From: Atriophallophorus winterbourni
Lineage: Eukaryota > Platyhelminthes > Trematoda > Plagiorchiida > Microphallidae
Direction: 5' to 3'
Assembly (NCBI GenBank): GCA_013407085.1
Contig: JACCGJ010000655.1
Coordinates: 1-64,000 of the forward strand
Length of the DNA stretch: 64,000 nt
Position numbers and translations under genes: made by a program. The notes under the pieces were generated by a model that was not told the DNA's origin, did no database searches, and was given only the letters and a program-made list of their open reading frames with translations. Numbering within the stretch: the stretch's first letter is position 1; every line of letters begins with the position of its first letter. Positions 30,901 through 40,986 of this stretch are shown in pieces.

Positions 30901-32312
30901 ATGTTTCACCTTTCCTGCAAGATGTCAAAAATGGAAGAGAGAATAGTCCTGGTGAGGTAACCTCCCCGTCACATTTGCACATATCAGCAGTACTCGAGAA
31001 TTCACCTTCTGCTAATGCCTCATTTGATTTGAACTATACCATTTCAAAATCAAGAGAACAATTTCAGCGGAATGAGGTTGAGTCTGGCTACATGACGCCC
31101 GGTCAACCTAACGTGGGTCTCCCAGATATACATACAAATTTCGAAACAAAATATGAACACATACCTAACTATAGCGCAGTTTGTGAGGAAGGAACGACAG
31201 TGATTGATCCTATTTCGCAACCGTTTTACGAGCTCCCACCTGGTCCGGATAACAAAATAGAAACAAAGTCAAAAGTCAAAATGGCCTATGAAGAAACGCA
31301 TATTTCATCTATGCCCGAAAGTCATGACCTATTGGATGCGCATATCGATAGGTCTTCTCATGTTCCAGTTGTTGTGTCCCCTGAAATAAATGGACCGGAC
31401 GCTTTGACGATTGGGAACGTCGACATCCGCAAAACCACTCCTGCTCTATTTCAACGATTGTCGAATCTGGGTCTAGCGGGCACAAAGCAGGTTAACATCC
31501 CGACTGCCAATGAGGATGCTAAATCGCCTACAGTAACGGAAAAAATATTCATTGAAAAATCCGAGTTTCGATTGCCCTCGGATATTCCATTGGATAAACT
31601 GGCACGTTTACATGGTCACGTGATTCCCCCACTCGTGACCAGCTGGCTACGATGCAAACCAGGAAAAAATACGGCAACCACCAATGCAGTTCGTCCAAAT
31701 TCAGCTCCAACCACACATCCACTTGGGGCTTGGCCTTGGCCCGTAGAAAGTTCTTGTGCATGTTTGCTACCGCACTTTAGTGAACTACCCAGAGCCTCTC
31801 GAATATCACCGGTGATTACCGAATCCGATCGGTCTGACCAAGATTTACCGCAACAGGCGTGTGATAACCAAACCTGCAGAATCAAGAATGATGCGGTAGA
31901 GGTCAAACGAACACAAGAGGATACTAAGGGATATCGCGAAACAACACACTACGTTACCGAAGCTGTCAGTGTGAATTGGAAAGCAGTGGAAAAACTTAAA
32001 AATAAAACCACCACACCGAAACCAACATCGCCCAACAGTGTACCATCAGCACCAAGTTATTCCGACGAAACAAACACGCAGAATAACGCTGCGTTTTCAA
32101 ATAAATTGCTCCACGTTAGAAGCAAGACAGTCAACATCAAAAGTTATCCAGAGTATGATAAATCACCTCCGCTTCATGGTTCTAATTCAGGTAAAACTAA
32201 GTCGCGAAATATAAGGAAAATTAAGCCGAGTGTCAATCCAAAGAGGGCTCCCTGTTCGGTCTCCGGTCAAGAGAAATTCACTCGTTCTTCAAAACCTTCA
32301 CTTCGACGTTGA
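24930..32312 (+). CDS. Giant terminal exon, unknown 2,460-residue mostly disordered protein segment
   Basis: Not recognised. Open for 7.38 kb from the acceptor at 24929 to TGA at 32310-32312. The first in-frame ATG is ~137 codons in, so an upstream coding exon is likely. Composition is Ser/Lys/Glu/Pro-rich with basic patches: SRRKEHKIKMKELGISKRR near 170, a Lys/Pro/Ser tract at ~1168-1212, a Ser/Arg tract at ~1790-1836. Small Cys clusters occur at ~750-790, ~1531 (IRCQNCGAKIC) and ~1875 (CACDPSEPHIC). Possible helical segments occur around 830-960 (LRLLIKQVDDQFTLTEVLSVL; HPDALNQKEKQLYRYL). Near residue 2267 it has GAWPWP, echoing FWPWP at the end of the first giant frame. A scaffold or cytoskeletal role would fit but is speculation. 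No transposon motifs, signal peptide or membrane helix seen. Confidence 0.82.
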   Translation: MIFSRNKLRFNQTASNHDNELLNSNSKRWNKNASNKSSIDAEASADIFPNKAHSEQLKENHVLHDKQDLIRKSLQKSFDFCDIDKTCPELAEALRNQKWNGKAKKRPHSAPLTLTHKSTHFLPLGLGHVPLGCGVFTKMAEHSSNDSDFQPRFARTTIAFTQMIKSRRKEHKIKMKELGISKRRTSLCKTKSTMCVQMTKNLHKVTRSLSSERIRLPQQKVGFAWPSVISSSSTAHERPINTRTVRFASRSESPVRSQSQLDFHLTGTRIQQRLKSCLRQPGKFDRLSMNDLENEADKSSTDSTSDPIPKSPTPRLFYTGENKINFTKKSITLACQSRGMEHSEKQEATHNKALSKSSVGCITDLNSKEERVPKPFMSEKECTEEEALKLEQANLSDKPLGNSVQKVSNATQTKNAEQHDYSNIHQAQYNSPYTLYLLPRTKWNSLVREEETNGVLLISPTGASGLHGDDTDIASLQAPPELGGANFMEPPNDGDVQRLLVQALKTKANFPQTKVPVVQPVPCFQALNDCRNDLLLSVIRYLIEHCRQEPTTNASDRRNDLVEQIANELSKRRIASRHTNSTQDAKKSSQGTNEESTGSNEADESDCASSSDDTVIKKVGKLKELDRDFRACVCNPEASPTLDGGLTLPIDNIRPRLETPSVLSDGLPQTSSATISLPKSTLGGKISAANDQKIDGGILAGAKVTPCPHLLYRNIHIRDYNHSEDSITDGSSHGIQKYTTQIQAEDIRQPTCSGLDCVEERLDGTPTMANCTTLGCTTHGTGLRQLCMCAVSNPLLENQPTESDYTRRGRAEIGRKSSENEIKDKMIRGILGCWHSTDPQTLSEDAHQVFLNTLRLLIKQVDDQFTLTEVLSVLRKAFGTELDECLKHPDALNQKEKQLYRYLTYPFSEFNGKKENTSQPSVSRLTKKRWSELVALYTIFLLAHRLANNPKHLNKLRNDNPVLGYLVQDVDETALFVVPNYTSNQIENIEDPTNLYEHVRQLLYGATQTGLAPSQTLEEVSSILNEPKAASKERPQSPFPFSYTLSDESRDLTRYVPSEAWNTTTTEDDLTKLADKYQIILERIRRPTLASVLRSSEFRPSLIIRQLEAQNLLSFRPELTSKQEQESQDSVVQKYSIIKRRSKQQNSVASADSKKPVSSQADSLPKSPLLTSKESSENPPKAPPKESPQKAQKRSTSKGRHKRTKKTPKHSNQSNHTSLVHREVSTAPPYQNYEESQYTSSSCYDSALWDNLLFQTVLNKLKRLELRQMLWACCENMVNEVDSMRGESIKNISKICNATKRQKSDSKKDGMAYLQLDRNCSNHESLDRRLSEDDNSSKSRLLCILMRLTSSEVEAPATASITDEKEVLRKILSDVSRKSSDQSRRSAKSLSDLLSSSQQLGTLEDIQWFSFEGNVSESPEQIKSRATYNQEEMLPGGKDEEQITCQTQFELMDEIVSGVQRNSEPPGGSFDERACKHNELVNIHAPVATETEPRSTSPQAQLKSDHIEKIAQNLTEISDETFLKDIRSGKIRCQNCGAKICQEKSAGSSLGKTLFSGSSSLKHTLPRQFIHVPKLDSKTNVERRKEEPIQQFLSYLEHLGGQNIKAPEHFKVSNEERLVSGVESKPYSIFSPSILNNAKERGALKEGSKYLKSYDDNDATLDQRSISVPEGISENKENEATKGMNGRALGSAEVVPISEQRDHKLLDKFHVDQLNIAEGPLTEKPTTRIKIEESSLSLPIRTSKEQLLDPAQPNKVIDDELTSSRSALFNSERNGRGLKGSQRNTRQVNGLSSSTRSSDGLSSTRSGVSSANSRPPRRRWPSSRPSRPTSSSDINDSKEVAKENVKELESEADVLFTRSLMYQVIEKEYNETAPQCACDPSEPHICDALRTTVGPDSVDKFEGKTDDATLERSMSQTKAGEMPADFFVYFQAGHDSHLSHESLLRKSSVLDGDQHTVDMVLPGASTTAPDALNQQGSDHYIKYSFRYSEENVSPFLQDVKNGRENSPGEVTSPSHLHISAVLENSPSANASFDLNYTISKSREQFQRNEVESGYMTPGQPNVGLPDIHTNFETKYEHIPNYSAVCEEGTTVIDPISQPFYELPPGPDNKIETKSKVKMAYEETHISSMPESHDLLDAHIDRSSHVPVVVSPEINGPDALTIGNVDIRKTTPALFQRLSNLGLAGTKQVNIPTANEDAKSPTVTEKIFIEKSEFRLPSDIPLDKLARLHGHVIPPLVTSWLRCKPGKNTATTNAVRPNSAPTTHPLGAWPWPVESSCACLLPHFSELPRASRISPVITESDRSDQDLPQQACDNQTCRIKNDAVEVKRTQEDTKGYRETTHYVTEAVSVNWKAVEKLKNKTTTPKPTSPNSVPSAPSYSDETNTQNNAAFSNKLLHVRSKTVNIKSYPEYDKSPPLHGSNSGKTKSRNIRKIKPSVNPKRAPCSVSGQEKFTRSSKPSLRR

Positions 32313-32538
32313 AGAAGAACTATGTATCGAGTATGAGAATCAATAGATTGAATTCGGCTTGTACGAAGACAAAATGTCATGGCGTCTTCTCCGCAAATGA
32401 ATTCTGCAAGCTTGTCTTGATTAGAGAATTTACTTTGTTGAAATTAATTATCTCAAATATTTACTTAAACTGCGATAACCAGAAGTTTTATTCAGCTCAA
32501 TTTATTTCGAATTTGCTTTATTCCATTTTATTTGGATC

Positions 32539-32544
32539 AATAAA
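32539..32544 (+). terminator. Candidate poly(A) signal AATAAA
   Basis: GATCAATAAAATGC about 230 bp after the stop of the second giant frame, a plausible 3' UTR length. Confidence 0.5.
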
Positions 32545-33039
32545 ATGCAGTTTGTCTACCCTGATGACTTTTCGAACCCCCGGGTCATTGTATGTGTCAT
32601 CCACTCTTCATGACCTTAAAATGCACATGCTGTTGCGTCACCGTGGTATGACGGTGCTTAATTGGGGTGAGCAGGTGTGTACCACAGCGCGCGCTTTTAT
32701 ATAACCGTCGGGTAAAACCACAATTCATATGAGCTTAGGCGAATAAATTACATAGAATAGTGCGATTGACAACATTACCCTTGGCGCTATTTCAGTGTAC
32801 ATGATTAAATGGCAGCTCACATGTTTGTTAGGTTATGTTTGCTGAATAACAATTAGATTTGTTTAAGCCTTTGGCTTTACTTCATTTCCATGTATTTTTG
32901 CAAATTCAACTGAACATGTTGGTCGTGTCAGCCTTATCAAAATGTAGCTTACACGTTCACCAAATCAGCCGATTTTCAACAGAAGTCTTGATGCCATTTT
33001 GACCCTTAACTCGTGCATCGAAGAAAACTATACATCTTA

Positions 33040-33255
33040 ATACCATGCATCTATGTTTTTCATCCTACCAATCAAAAACAATGTACGCCCTTTGGATTTT
33101 TACCTGATTCTTGAACTGCTCAGTAAGCACCAAAATCCCATTTTTGCTTGTTATATCATTCGTAGTTCAGATATCATTCTGTGGTTTTTTGTAAACCTAT
33201 ATGCTTTATATACCATTAAAATTGAATTGATTTGAATTGAATTGAATCGAAACAT
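33040..33255 (+). mobile_element. LINE 3' UTR remnant with GAATT-type tail
   Basis: TCTGTGGTTTTTTGTAAACC..ATGCTTTATATACCATTAAAA followed by repeats of TTGAATTGAATTGAA. This resembles the 3' UTR plus short-repeat tail of the CR1-like copies (CTGTGGTGTTG..GAGCTTTTTATACCATAAATTC). Coding part absent. Confidence 0.6.
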
Positions 33256-33384
33256 TCATTCGAAATTTGCACACTTATTATTTTGCATAACTATATAACG
33301 ACACTTGCATATTGGCTCATAGTAAGTATTCTACTGGACCATGCTTGACATTACATAATTATTTTTTATTCCTTTTTCGTGAAA

Positions 33385-33465
33385 GAATATTTACTATGAT
33401 ATGGTAATTGTGAAGCTATGTGCTTTTTTGTAACTATAAATTTTTGAATCTGGAATCTTAGGCTC
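33385..33465 (+). mobile_element. Second short LINE 3' tail remnant
   Basis: TGTGAAGCTATGTGCTTTTT..CTATAAATTTTTGAATCTGGAATC matches the terminal ~60 bp of the CR1-like 3' UTR and its TTGAATC tail. Confidence 0.55.
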
Positions 33466-34159
33466 ATAACATTTTATGAAGACCGTTAACAAACTTTGTG
33501 TGCAGTGATATCAAAATGTCTAAAGCCATACATGTTATCCAGTCCTTCGGCTCAGACTTGGCGAGTGCACTTCAGAAGCTAATGTATGCACCTTTTCACA
33601 TCACAGAATATGTTCTGGTTAAACTCGTCCGAAGATCGGCTTAGTACAATTGACAATCTAGTGTTGCGCTTGCACAATGACTCTCAATACAGGCTATGTT
33701 TTAGTTTGCTACAAATTTCAAATTTTCAAAGATATTCTGTCGAATAGAGCAAATAGACCAACAAAATCCGCAGATCGAGAGCAAAAAACATGGAAGCTTA
33801 TATAACAGAGGCAATCGAATGATGATTGGGCATGCGAAATTGTGAAAAGTAATGCACATTGCGAGGTTGTTTAAAATCGCGCATGCAATGTACTGGTCTG
33901 GCTTCGAAGCTTTTCCAGGAGCTTTCCGCTGGTCACATTAACCATGGTACTCGGCATACAGATACACCTGATTGTGGACCACATAATCAACCTTGGTCAA
34001 CATGAGTGAGGAATGAGGAAGGTGCATTAATTACCCAGATATGTATAAGGATTAACATGCTGATGCCACTCGGAGCGATTAATTTTAGCGAGCCTTGAAA
34101 CGGTGGGTGAACGGTAGACAAAGTTTGAATTCTGAACCTCTGTTAAACAATGTTCGTAC

Positions 34160-34640
34160 AAGGATTCAAGGATTTATGGTTAAAAAAGTTAATACTTTAC
34201 AACACCAAAGGATTACGGTATGAATAAAAGCATGAAAAATACAATAGTATAAAAATAATTGAGAATCTCAAATGTAAGGCAAGTTCAAGTCCAATTTCGC
34301 TTTAAAAATCGCCAGGCAAGGAGAGTCCACCACATGTTATGGTAGGGAATTCCAAAGAAATATAGCACGTACGGCGAAAAATGGCACCGATAATCAACAC
34401 CGGAACTTGGAACGTAAAGGGATAATGTATGTCCGCGTGTCCCTTTCCCGTCACACAAATCTTAAGTGTTTTAGTGGATGTCCTTTAGTACCCATAATTC
34501 CATAGGTCAAAATAATGTCGCGTCGTATCCTCCTTTGGGTTAAGTCGCATAGACCCAGACGTCGCAATCTTTCGGTGTACGGAAAGGTTTACAACGAGCA
34601 AGTTTTCACTAACAGAATCAAAGCGCGATTTGGGTTTATT
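34160..34640 (-). mobile_element. CR1-like LINE 3' end, subfamily Y copy 1
   Basis: Starts (minus 3' end) at AAGGATTCAAGGATTTATGG and contains a block (34,280-34,480) nearly identical to 36,740-36,950: reverse-complement coding for the end of ORF2 (WNSLP.HVVDSPCLAIFKA-like). Preceded by a partial 243-bp repeat (34,090-34,160). About 480 bp, 5'-truncated. Confidence 0.7.
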
Positions 34641-34684
34641 AATAATCAGTTTTTATACCTCGCATCTCTCAGCAATCACAGTCA

Positions 34685-36115
34685 TCACGTTCAAAGTGAT
34701 TCAAAGTGATTCAAAGTTGTAATGGTCTAAAAAGCATTTAGCTTAACAATAACCATAGGATGGAGTTATGATGTTTATACATTAAAAAAGAAGAACAGGA
34801 AAACTCATGTAGTGTAAATCGTATCAAAATTTGGGTTGTCTCTCAAGTATTTGTCCAAATTAGCTTTAATAATATCCAGGTTGGCTGAGTGTGTAACAGT
34901 GGATGGGAGGGTGTTCCATGTGAAACTTACACGTACAGCATACGAATATCTTCGACAGTTCAGTCTTGAAGTGGGAATAAGCACTGTAAGTTCATGTTTC
35001 CGACTGGCACGGGGTGGCGAGCGTGTGAAAAGTTTGGACAAGGGATGGTTAGGGACATGCATAATGTTGTACATCAGTATGAGGTCACCTCTTAGTCGAC
35101 GACAGCAAAACTCTAAAAGATTGAGACTCCTCAAACGTTCTGCATATGATTCAGCAGCTAGTCCGGGTACAAGCTTTGTGGTTTTATGGTAAATACGCTG
35201 CAGAAGATTGATGTCTTTCTGAATCCAGGGTGACCAAGCCTGAACAGCGTACTCCATCGCTGGTCTCAGATAGGTGTTCAGGATACGGGTTAATGACTGA
35301 TTCGAGAATCTGCCGAAAAATCGTTTCAACAACGCCAATACTTGTGACGCCTTTTTGTATACCGCTTTGCACTGCAGTGAAGTCTTCAGACTTGAACTGA
35401 TCCAAACACCCAAATCCTTCTCTTCAGTTGTTAAGACGAGTTGGTGTAACCCAAGAGTGTATTTGTAATTCACGGTTTTTCAAATGTTTAATACCTTGCA
35501 CTTTTGAAAGTTGCTGGGTAGTTTGTTTCTCAGAGATCAATCGTGCAATGTGTTTAGATCCTTCTGCAAAATTTCACAGTCATCATTTGTACGTATGCTT
35601 CTCCAAAGCTTGATATCGTCTGCAAATAACATAACCTTGCATTTAACACGTTCGGGAATGTCGTTTGCACAGATCAAAAACAAAATCGGTCCGAGGACCG
35701 ATCCCTGGGGCACTCCGCTCGTAATTTTAAATGATTTCGATAAGGCGCCGTCAACTCTGACTTGGGCACTCCTGTCGCGTAAATAGTTTTCTAGCCAAGC
35801 AGGAAGTTTTCCTGTTATCGCGTGCAATGCAAGTTTCTGGATTAAAACACCATGATTGACGCGGTCGATAGCCTTTGACATGTCTAAAAAGCATGCGTGG
35901 ATGGAGTAACCATTGTCCACACATTCAGTCCAGTCGTTTAAGGTGAGCAAGAGATTAGATAGTCATGAGTGATATTTCCTGAAACCGTGCTGTTCAGTCG
36001 CAAGCAGTCTATTGGTTTCGAGGTGATTGGTGATCTTTTCCGCTACTAAACTCTCTAACACTTTAGAAATTACTGGCAACAACGTAACTGGTCTATAGTT
36101 CGCAGCGTCAGATCG
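34685..36115 (-). mobile_element. CR1-like LINE 3' half (5'-truncated)
   Basis: The 3' tail is a visible (GATTCAAAGT)n run at 34,690-34,717. ORF2 C-terminal domain lies at 35,473-34,805 (LGVWISSSLKTSLQCKAVYKKASQ, VQAWSPWIQKDINLLQRIYHKTTK). RT lies at 35,950-35,537 with GVPQGSVLGPILF and catalytic MLFADDIKLWRS. Very similar to the RT of the plus copy at 46.5-47.6 kb, but with one substitution in the core SKAFDRVNH motif (SKAIDRVNH) and frame breaks between the two parts. Homology ends near 36,115 within the RT N-terminal part. Confidence 0.88.
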
Positions 36116-36537
36116 ACTTTAATAGTCAACTCAAACATCACACTACCCTTTCGAACTCTTGAGACACGTGACAAATAATTGTTTATCAGTTGTAAGAGAC
36201 TTATTCTTAAGCCAGGTTGATTGCTAAGACAACTGTATTATTGTTATGGTAGTAATGCCAGTCAAAATTGCAACGAGTGACAGGCAACATGCAGAATTAA
36301 AGTGGAATACATTACTACGACTCAAGATTAAAATATTTACGCTGGCATTAAGCAGCTTCATAATTACCATAACGCAGCAAACACTCCATAACGAGTAGGA
36401 AATAATACAGGACAAAGTAATTTCACGTGTAATTCAGTTGAATAATTATCCTGAGTTAATACGTAGGTGTAATCAAAACATTATGCAGCAAAAACGTATC
36501 GAAATTTCAAATGAACGTTTTGACGTTTGGAAACTTA
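36116..36537. other. Spacer with an imperfect inverted repeat
   Basis: GTTATGGTAGTAATGCCAG at 36,243-36,261 is matched by its reverse complement at 36,342-36,373, interrupted by a 13-nt insertion in the right arm. No coding potential recognised. Confidence 0.5.
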
Positions 36538-37265
36538 ATTCAAGATTTTAATGGTCTAAAAAGCAAATACTTTACAATAACCATAGATTAAAAATATTGT
36601 TGTTTACAAGGATTCAATGATTTATGGTTAAAAACAATTAGTACTTTACAACACCACAGGATGACGGTATAAATGAAAAATAAATAAATAGTATAAAAGA
36701 AATAGAGAATATCAAATGTAAGGCTCACGAATGATATTCTTTTGCATATGTAAGTCCAATTTCACTTTAAAAATCGCCAGGCAAGGAGAGTCCACCACAT
36801 GTTATGGTAGGAAATTCCAAAGAAATATGGCGAAAAATTGCGCCGACAATCAATATGGGAACTTGGGATGTAAAGAGATAAGGTATGTCCGTGTGTCACT
36901 TTCCTGTCACACAAATCAAGTAAGTGTTTTAGTGGATGTCCTTCGGTAGATACAATGTGTAAAAAGAACAAAGATGTTTTTGCCCGTGTAGAAAGTCAGC
37001 TTATGTACTGGGCTAAGAGTTTGGTTTTGGTTAAAATTTATTGAACATGTTCAGGATGATGGACAAATGATGTGTAGGGACAAAGAGCTCCCGATAAAAC
37101 AAACTCGAACAGCAAAGAAGAACCTTCAACAATTTGATCTAGAGAGTGGAATTATTAACTTGTAGGCATGGGAACTAATATCACGTGCTTCTTGCCGATT
37201 AAACAGGTGTTCAAGTGGGTTGAACAATAGGATCAAATCACCTTGACACAGAGATAAGAAAAGTT
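36538..37265 (-). mobile_element. Diverged LINE (subfamily X copy 1) split by a subfamily Y insertion
   Basis: The 3' tail at 36,538-36,603 (TTCAAGATTTTAATGGTCTAAAAAG...) and the body at about 36,965-37,265 correspond in order to 37,320-37,680 of the next element. The body includes the TTGAACATGTTCAGG..GCTCC and AAACAGGTGTTC segments. Between them lies a separate LINE end, so this older copy is interrupted. Confidence 0.65.
36604..36964 (-). mobile_element. CR1-like LINE 3' end, subfamily Y copy 2 (nested)
   Basis: Begins AAGGATTCAATGATTTATGG and carries AAATCGCCAGGCAAGGAGAG and the same ORF2 terminal coding as 34,280-34,480. Inserted in the same orientation inside the subfamily X copy. Confidence 0.7.
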
Positions 37266-37304
37266 AAATAGGTTCAGAGTTCCATCCTCTCCTCGTAATT
37301 CAAA

Positions 37305-40145
37305 TTCAAAGTAATTCAAAGTTTTAATGGTCCAAAAAGTAAATACTTTACAGTAACCACAGATTAAAAATATAGGGAATTCATAAAAACAACACAAATG
37401 TTTTATACACATGGAAAGTCAGCACGTGTATTCAGGTGCAAGGTTGGGTTTGGTCAACAATACTTGTCAAGTTCAGCCTTGAACATGTTCAGGCTTGTTG
37501 CGCAAATGATATGTGGGGGCAGGGAGTTCCATAGAAAACAGGAATCTGAAAGCATTAGACAAAAACCTCGACAATTGATCTGCGAGTGTGGAGAAATTAA
37601 TCTTGGATCCATGCGATCTGATACACGTGCTTATTGCCGATTTGAGAAAAGGTGTTCGGACGTGGGTGACCATGTATGCAGAATATTTGAAAAGCAGGAT
37701 CAAGTCACCCCTGAGACGCCGGTACGAAAAGGCAAAAGAGGTCAGGTTGCAATCCGCTCTCGTTATGGCCTTTTGGGATAGTAACTATTCACCGCAGTTT
37801 TGTGGTCAAAGAATTGCCTCTGGAAACATGGGGACCAAGGTTGAAAAGCGTGATAGTCCAGTGTTGGGACGTTCTATATGGTGTAATTATCGTGGGAATG
37901 ACCTGATGTTGTGAATGAAACTACCCGAAGACTCCTACCTTTGAGTCAGGCCATGGCTTTGCAGGAATTTTGTATTACAGAAAAACGCGGCCGTGAATGA
38001 TAAACTTCAAGTTACAGCAAATCCACACGCACACACAGGTCTTTCTCTTCGCAGCCCATGAAAGTTGCTGAGGTCTCAGAGTGTATGTGAATTCGAAGGA
38101 TTTACCGACGTTTAACACTTTACGTTTATGGATGTTGAATGGCAAGCATTTTCGTCAGGACCACGTATGAAGTACATCGATATCTTTTTTAGAAGTTAGC
38201 CATCTACGGCGCGCACGCGAGTCCAGACTTTGATGTCATCCGCAAATAAAATGTATTTACTGCGTACGATTTCAGGTAAATCTTTCGCGTACACCACAAG
38301 GAGTATTGGCCCCATGACTGCACCTTGAGGTACGCCACATGTAACTTCCACTGAACAGAATAGTGCCTTATAAGCCATAACACTGATAAGTCTACCATTC
38401 AAGTAATCCAGTATCTAGGCCAATAATTTGCCACTGACCCGAAGCTTCTCCAATTTCTGTAGTTGTGTGCTGTGGTTAAGACAGTCAAGGGCTATGACAT
38501 ATCAAGAAACAAGCATGGACAGGGTATCCATTATCTACGGCTTGAGTCCAGTTATAAAGAGTTAGGAGCATATTGGTGAGGCAGGAGTGTCTTGTCCTAA
38601 ATTCGTGCTGTGCGATGTAATCCTTGAATCGTTATTTTCTTCCATACGTCTGACAAGTTCATCAGCTAAATTCCTTCGAGAATTGTAGAGACCACTTGCA
38701 ACAATGTGGCTGGTCTGTAGTTAGACACATCGGATCGGTTCCCGTCTTGGTATATCTGAGTGATTAATTCACTTTTCAAGTTAGTACCAACCTTGCTACA
38801 AATCAGTGACAGGTTGAAAACATAAGAGAGTGATGATAATGGAGCATGGGTATGGACGTTGTCATATCATCAACACCTGGCGATTTTTTGTATATATCCC
38901 GACTAGCTCCACCAGGACACTCTCGGGTTTCACAGCGATTTCGCATATTATGTTAATTTGTGATCTGATTGCACGCGTAACATAACACAAGCGCTCATTA
39001 GGGTAGAACACTCTAGAGTAACATTGAAATAGTTCGTTGGCGGCTTCCAGAGCAGTGGATGTAGTAAGTAAAGCGGAAACGCCTGGCTTTACCCTGAGCT
39101 TTCTCTTCACGATCTGGAAGAGAAGCTTCAGGTTTCTTTCATTTTTATCCATCAGATTGATTTGTTACTTTTCTTTACCCTTACGGACAAGTTTAGTAAA
39201 TTTGTTCCTCAACAAACGGTAGGATTACCAGGATTCAGGTGTTGCCTGCAGTAAGAGGCTTCGCCATGGTCAGTTTCTCACTGTTATCCATTTCATTTTT
39301 CGACTATGGATCACAAATTTGAATCTTTTTTCAGTTTTTTGAAACATATTTAGAGTGGAGTTATATATTTTGGTAGATTTTCGGAAGTACCGATGACCAG
39401 CATTGTTGGACATCAGTGTTAATTGGTGCCCAGTAGGTTACTTCTTGAAGCGCCATTGATAATGCAACCGTATCGATTTTTCTTATCGCTTTTTGAGCGT
39501 GACTAGCTCTTTTTGCCTCATATATATAGTCAAAAACAATGACCATATGATCACTCTTTTCAAGTAGTGCTTCATAGCGTATATCATCAATGACATTTTC
39601 CTCGCACATTTGTGCAGATAAAACTATGCAAAAATTCCTTCGAGGCTACTGTTTAACGGGCACTTGAGGTGGACAGTTTCGGTTTTGAAATGTTTTCATC
39701 ACTCTTCCGAGTGGCATTTTTAGCATCATGGTTTGGTGATGGTAAAATTGAACATTCGGTTGTTCACCTCAGATGCTTCAGACTTGCTCACTGAATGCAT
39801 TGAATTCTCCATTTGTGCAAACTGCTCGTTCAGTTGCGACAAACTACTCTCTGTTGTATTAGACTCTTTCCTTACATGTATACTCATGCGATAGCAATTT
39901 ATATCAGAATTTCTACAGATATTACAGAAATGATCAACGGATGGATAGTTATTATCGCTCATAAGCCTAACACTTTCATCAGTCAAAGTCTCAGAACAAG
40001 TCGCATGCAGATTTAATCCGCATTGAACCGAGACACAATCTCTGCTGCTCAGATTCAGGCACTTGGCGTAAAGGTCAAGTTCATTCGCGGTTGGGTGAAC
40101 AATTCTCACAGTCACAGCTTGATCGATCGATTTCTGTCTCAAGAC
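37305..40145 (-). mobile_element. CR1-like LINE, subfamily X copy 2, with internal deletions
   Basis: The tail (AATTCAAATTCAAAGTAATTCAAAG, 37,305) is followed by UTR, ORF2 C-terminal domain (37,400-37,760), RT at about 38,400-38,200 (GVPQGAVMGPILLVV, ILFADDIKVW) and linker at 39,152-38,862 (LLFQIVKRKLRVKPGVSALL). Only the last part of the endonuclease remains (SDHMVIVFDYIYEA, about 39,560). ORF1 with its finger is at 40,142-39,726 (CGLNLHATC ... FCNIC). Most of the endonuclease and much of ORF1 are missing, so this ~2.8-kb copy is a deletion product. Confidence 0.8.
39726..40142 (-). pseudogene. LINE ORF1 zinc-finger fragment
   Basis: 138 codons: LYAKCLNLSS..CVSVQCGLNLHATCSETLT..FCNICRNS follows the spacing of the PHD-like finger of the other ORF1 copies but has lost the first Cys pair (AKCLNLSSRDC in place of CKLCxK). 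Ends shortly after a predicted coiled-coil-like segment. Likely nonfunctional. Confidence 0.7.
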
Positions 40146-40557
40146 GCAGTCACACGTGGAAAGTGGTTGTAACGGACGCCGAATTGGGCTGACCGACTGA
40201 ACGATTGGCGTTTGGTTGACAGGTCGATGTGGCTGCGTTCGAAACCGTCATTTCCTCATTTAGCAAATAGTCCACGATAACTCATTAACCACACAAGATA
40301 GAACACAGAATCGGGTATCACAATGCTAAGCTCGATCCGATCTTTGCAATAAAACCAGAAACCGTAGAATTGTTAGCGGTGGGAAACGGTTTGTAAGCAT
40401 GACCGCACTGAGATATTTACGTGGAATAAGTAATTTTGCTGTTGATCGACTGATAAGATCGAAACGTATGAATTCCGATAGCTATTGTTGAATGTAACAC
40501 AGTAACAATTATTTAGAACAGTGTATTCCAATGGAAACAGGCACGCTTAGAATAAAA
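40146..40557. other. Spacer, possibly 5' UTR of the preceding LINE
   Basis: No open frame with a recognised motif. Its position immediately 5' of a LINE ORF1 makes a 5' UTR assignment reasonable but unproven. Confidence 0.35.
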
Positions 40558-40794
40558 TTATCGGGGATAGGTAATATGGAAATGATGAATTTGCAGTGTC
40601 GCTGAGTTGCTATGTGTATGCTGTGGCTCAGGGTATTCGCATAAATGTTTTAATGGATAATGTGGAGTATGCAATATTTTGTACGTAAGTATAACATCAC
40701 TCCGACACCTTCTTTGAAAGGGGTAGGGAGGCTCAGCTTTAGCATACGTTGCTTGTACGTTAGTGTCTGGAAGCAAATTACTAGTTTGGTTGCT
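40558..40794 (-). mobile_element. LINE ORF2 C-terminal fragment
   Basis: Minus strand reads RRCRSDVILTYKILHTPHYPLKHLCEYPEP, matching the RRLRGDLILMYNIMHVPNHPLSKLF block of the CR1-like C-terminal domain. It ends a few bases before the 3' tail of the next LINE copy. Confidence 0.7.
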
Positions 40795-40986
40795 AGATTC
40801 ACGATTCAAGAATTTATGGTATAAAAAGCTCGTAGCTGAACAACACCACAGGATATTCGTATAAGGTCAATAAATATATATACAAAATAAAATTAAGGCA
40901 TTAGGAAGATTGACAGTTTTGTAGTTAGAAAAAAATGTCATGTAATATCTCGGTATGATGAGGGAAAATATTCGTTTGGATAAAGA

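Noticed and set aside
39813..40016. 67-codon plus frame opposite the LINE ORF1 fragment
   Set aside because: Shadow of the minus-strand zinc-finger coding.
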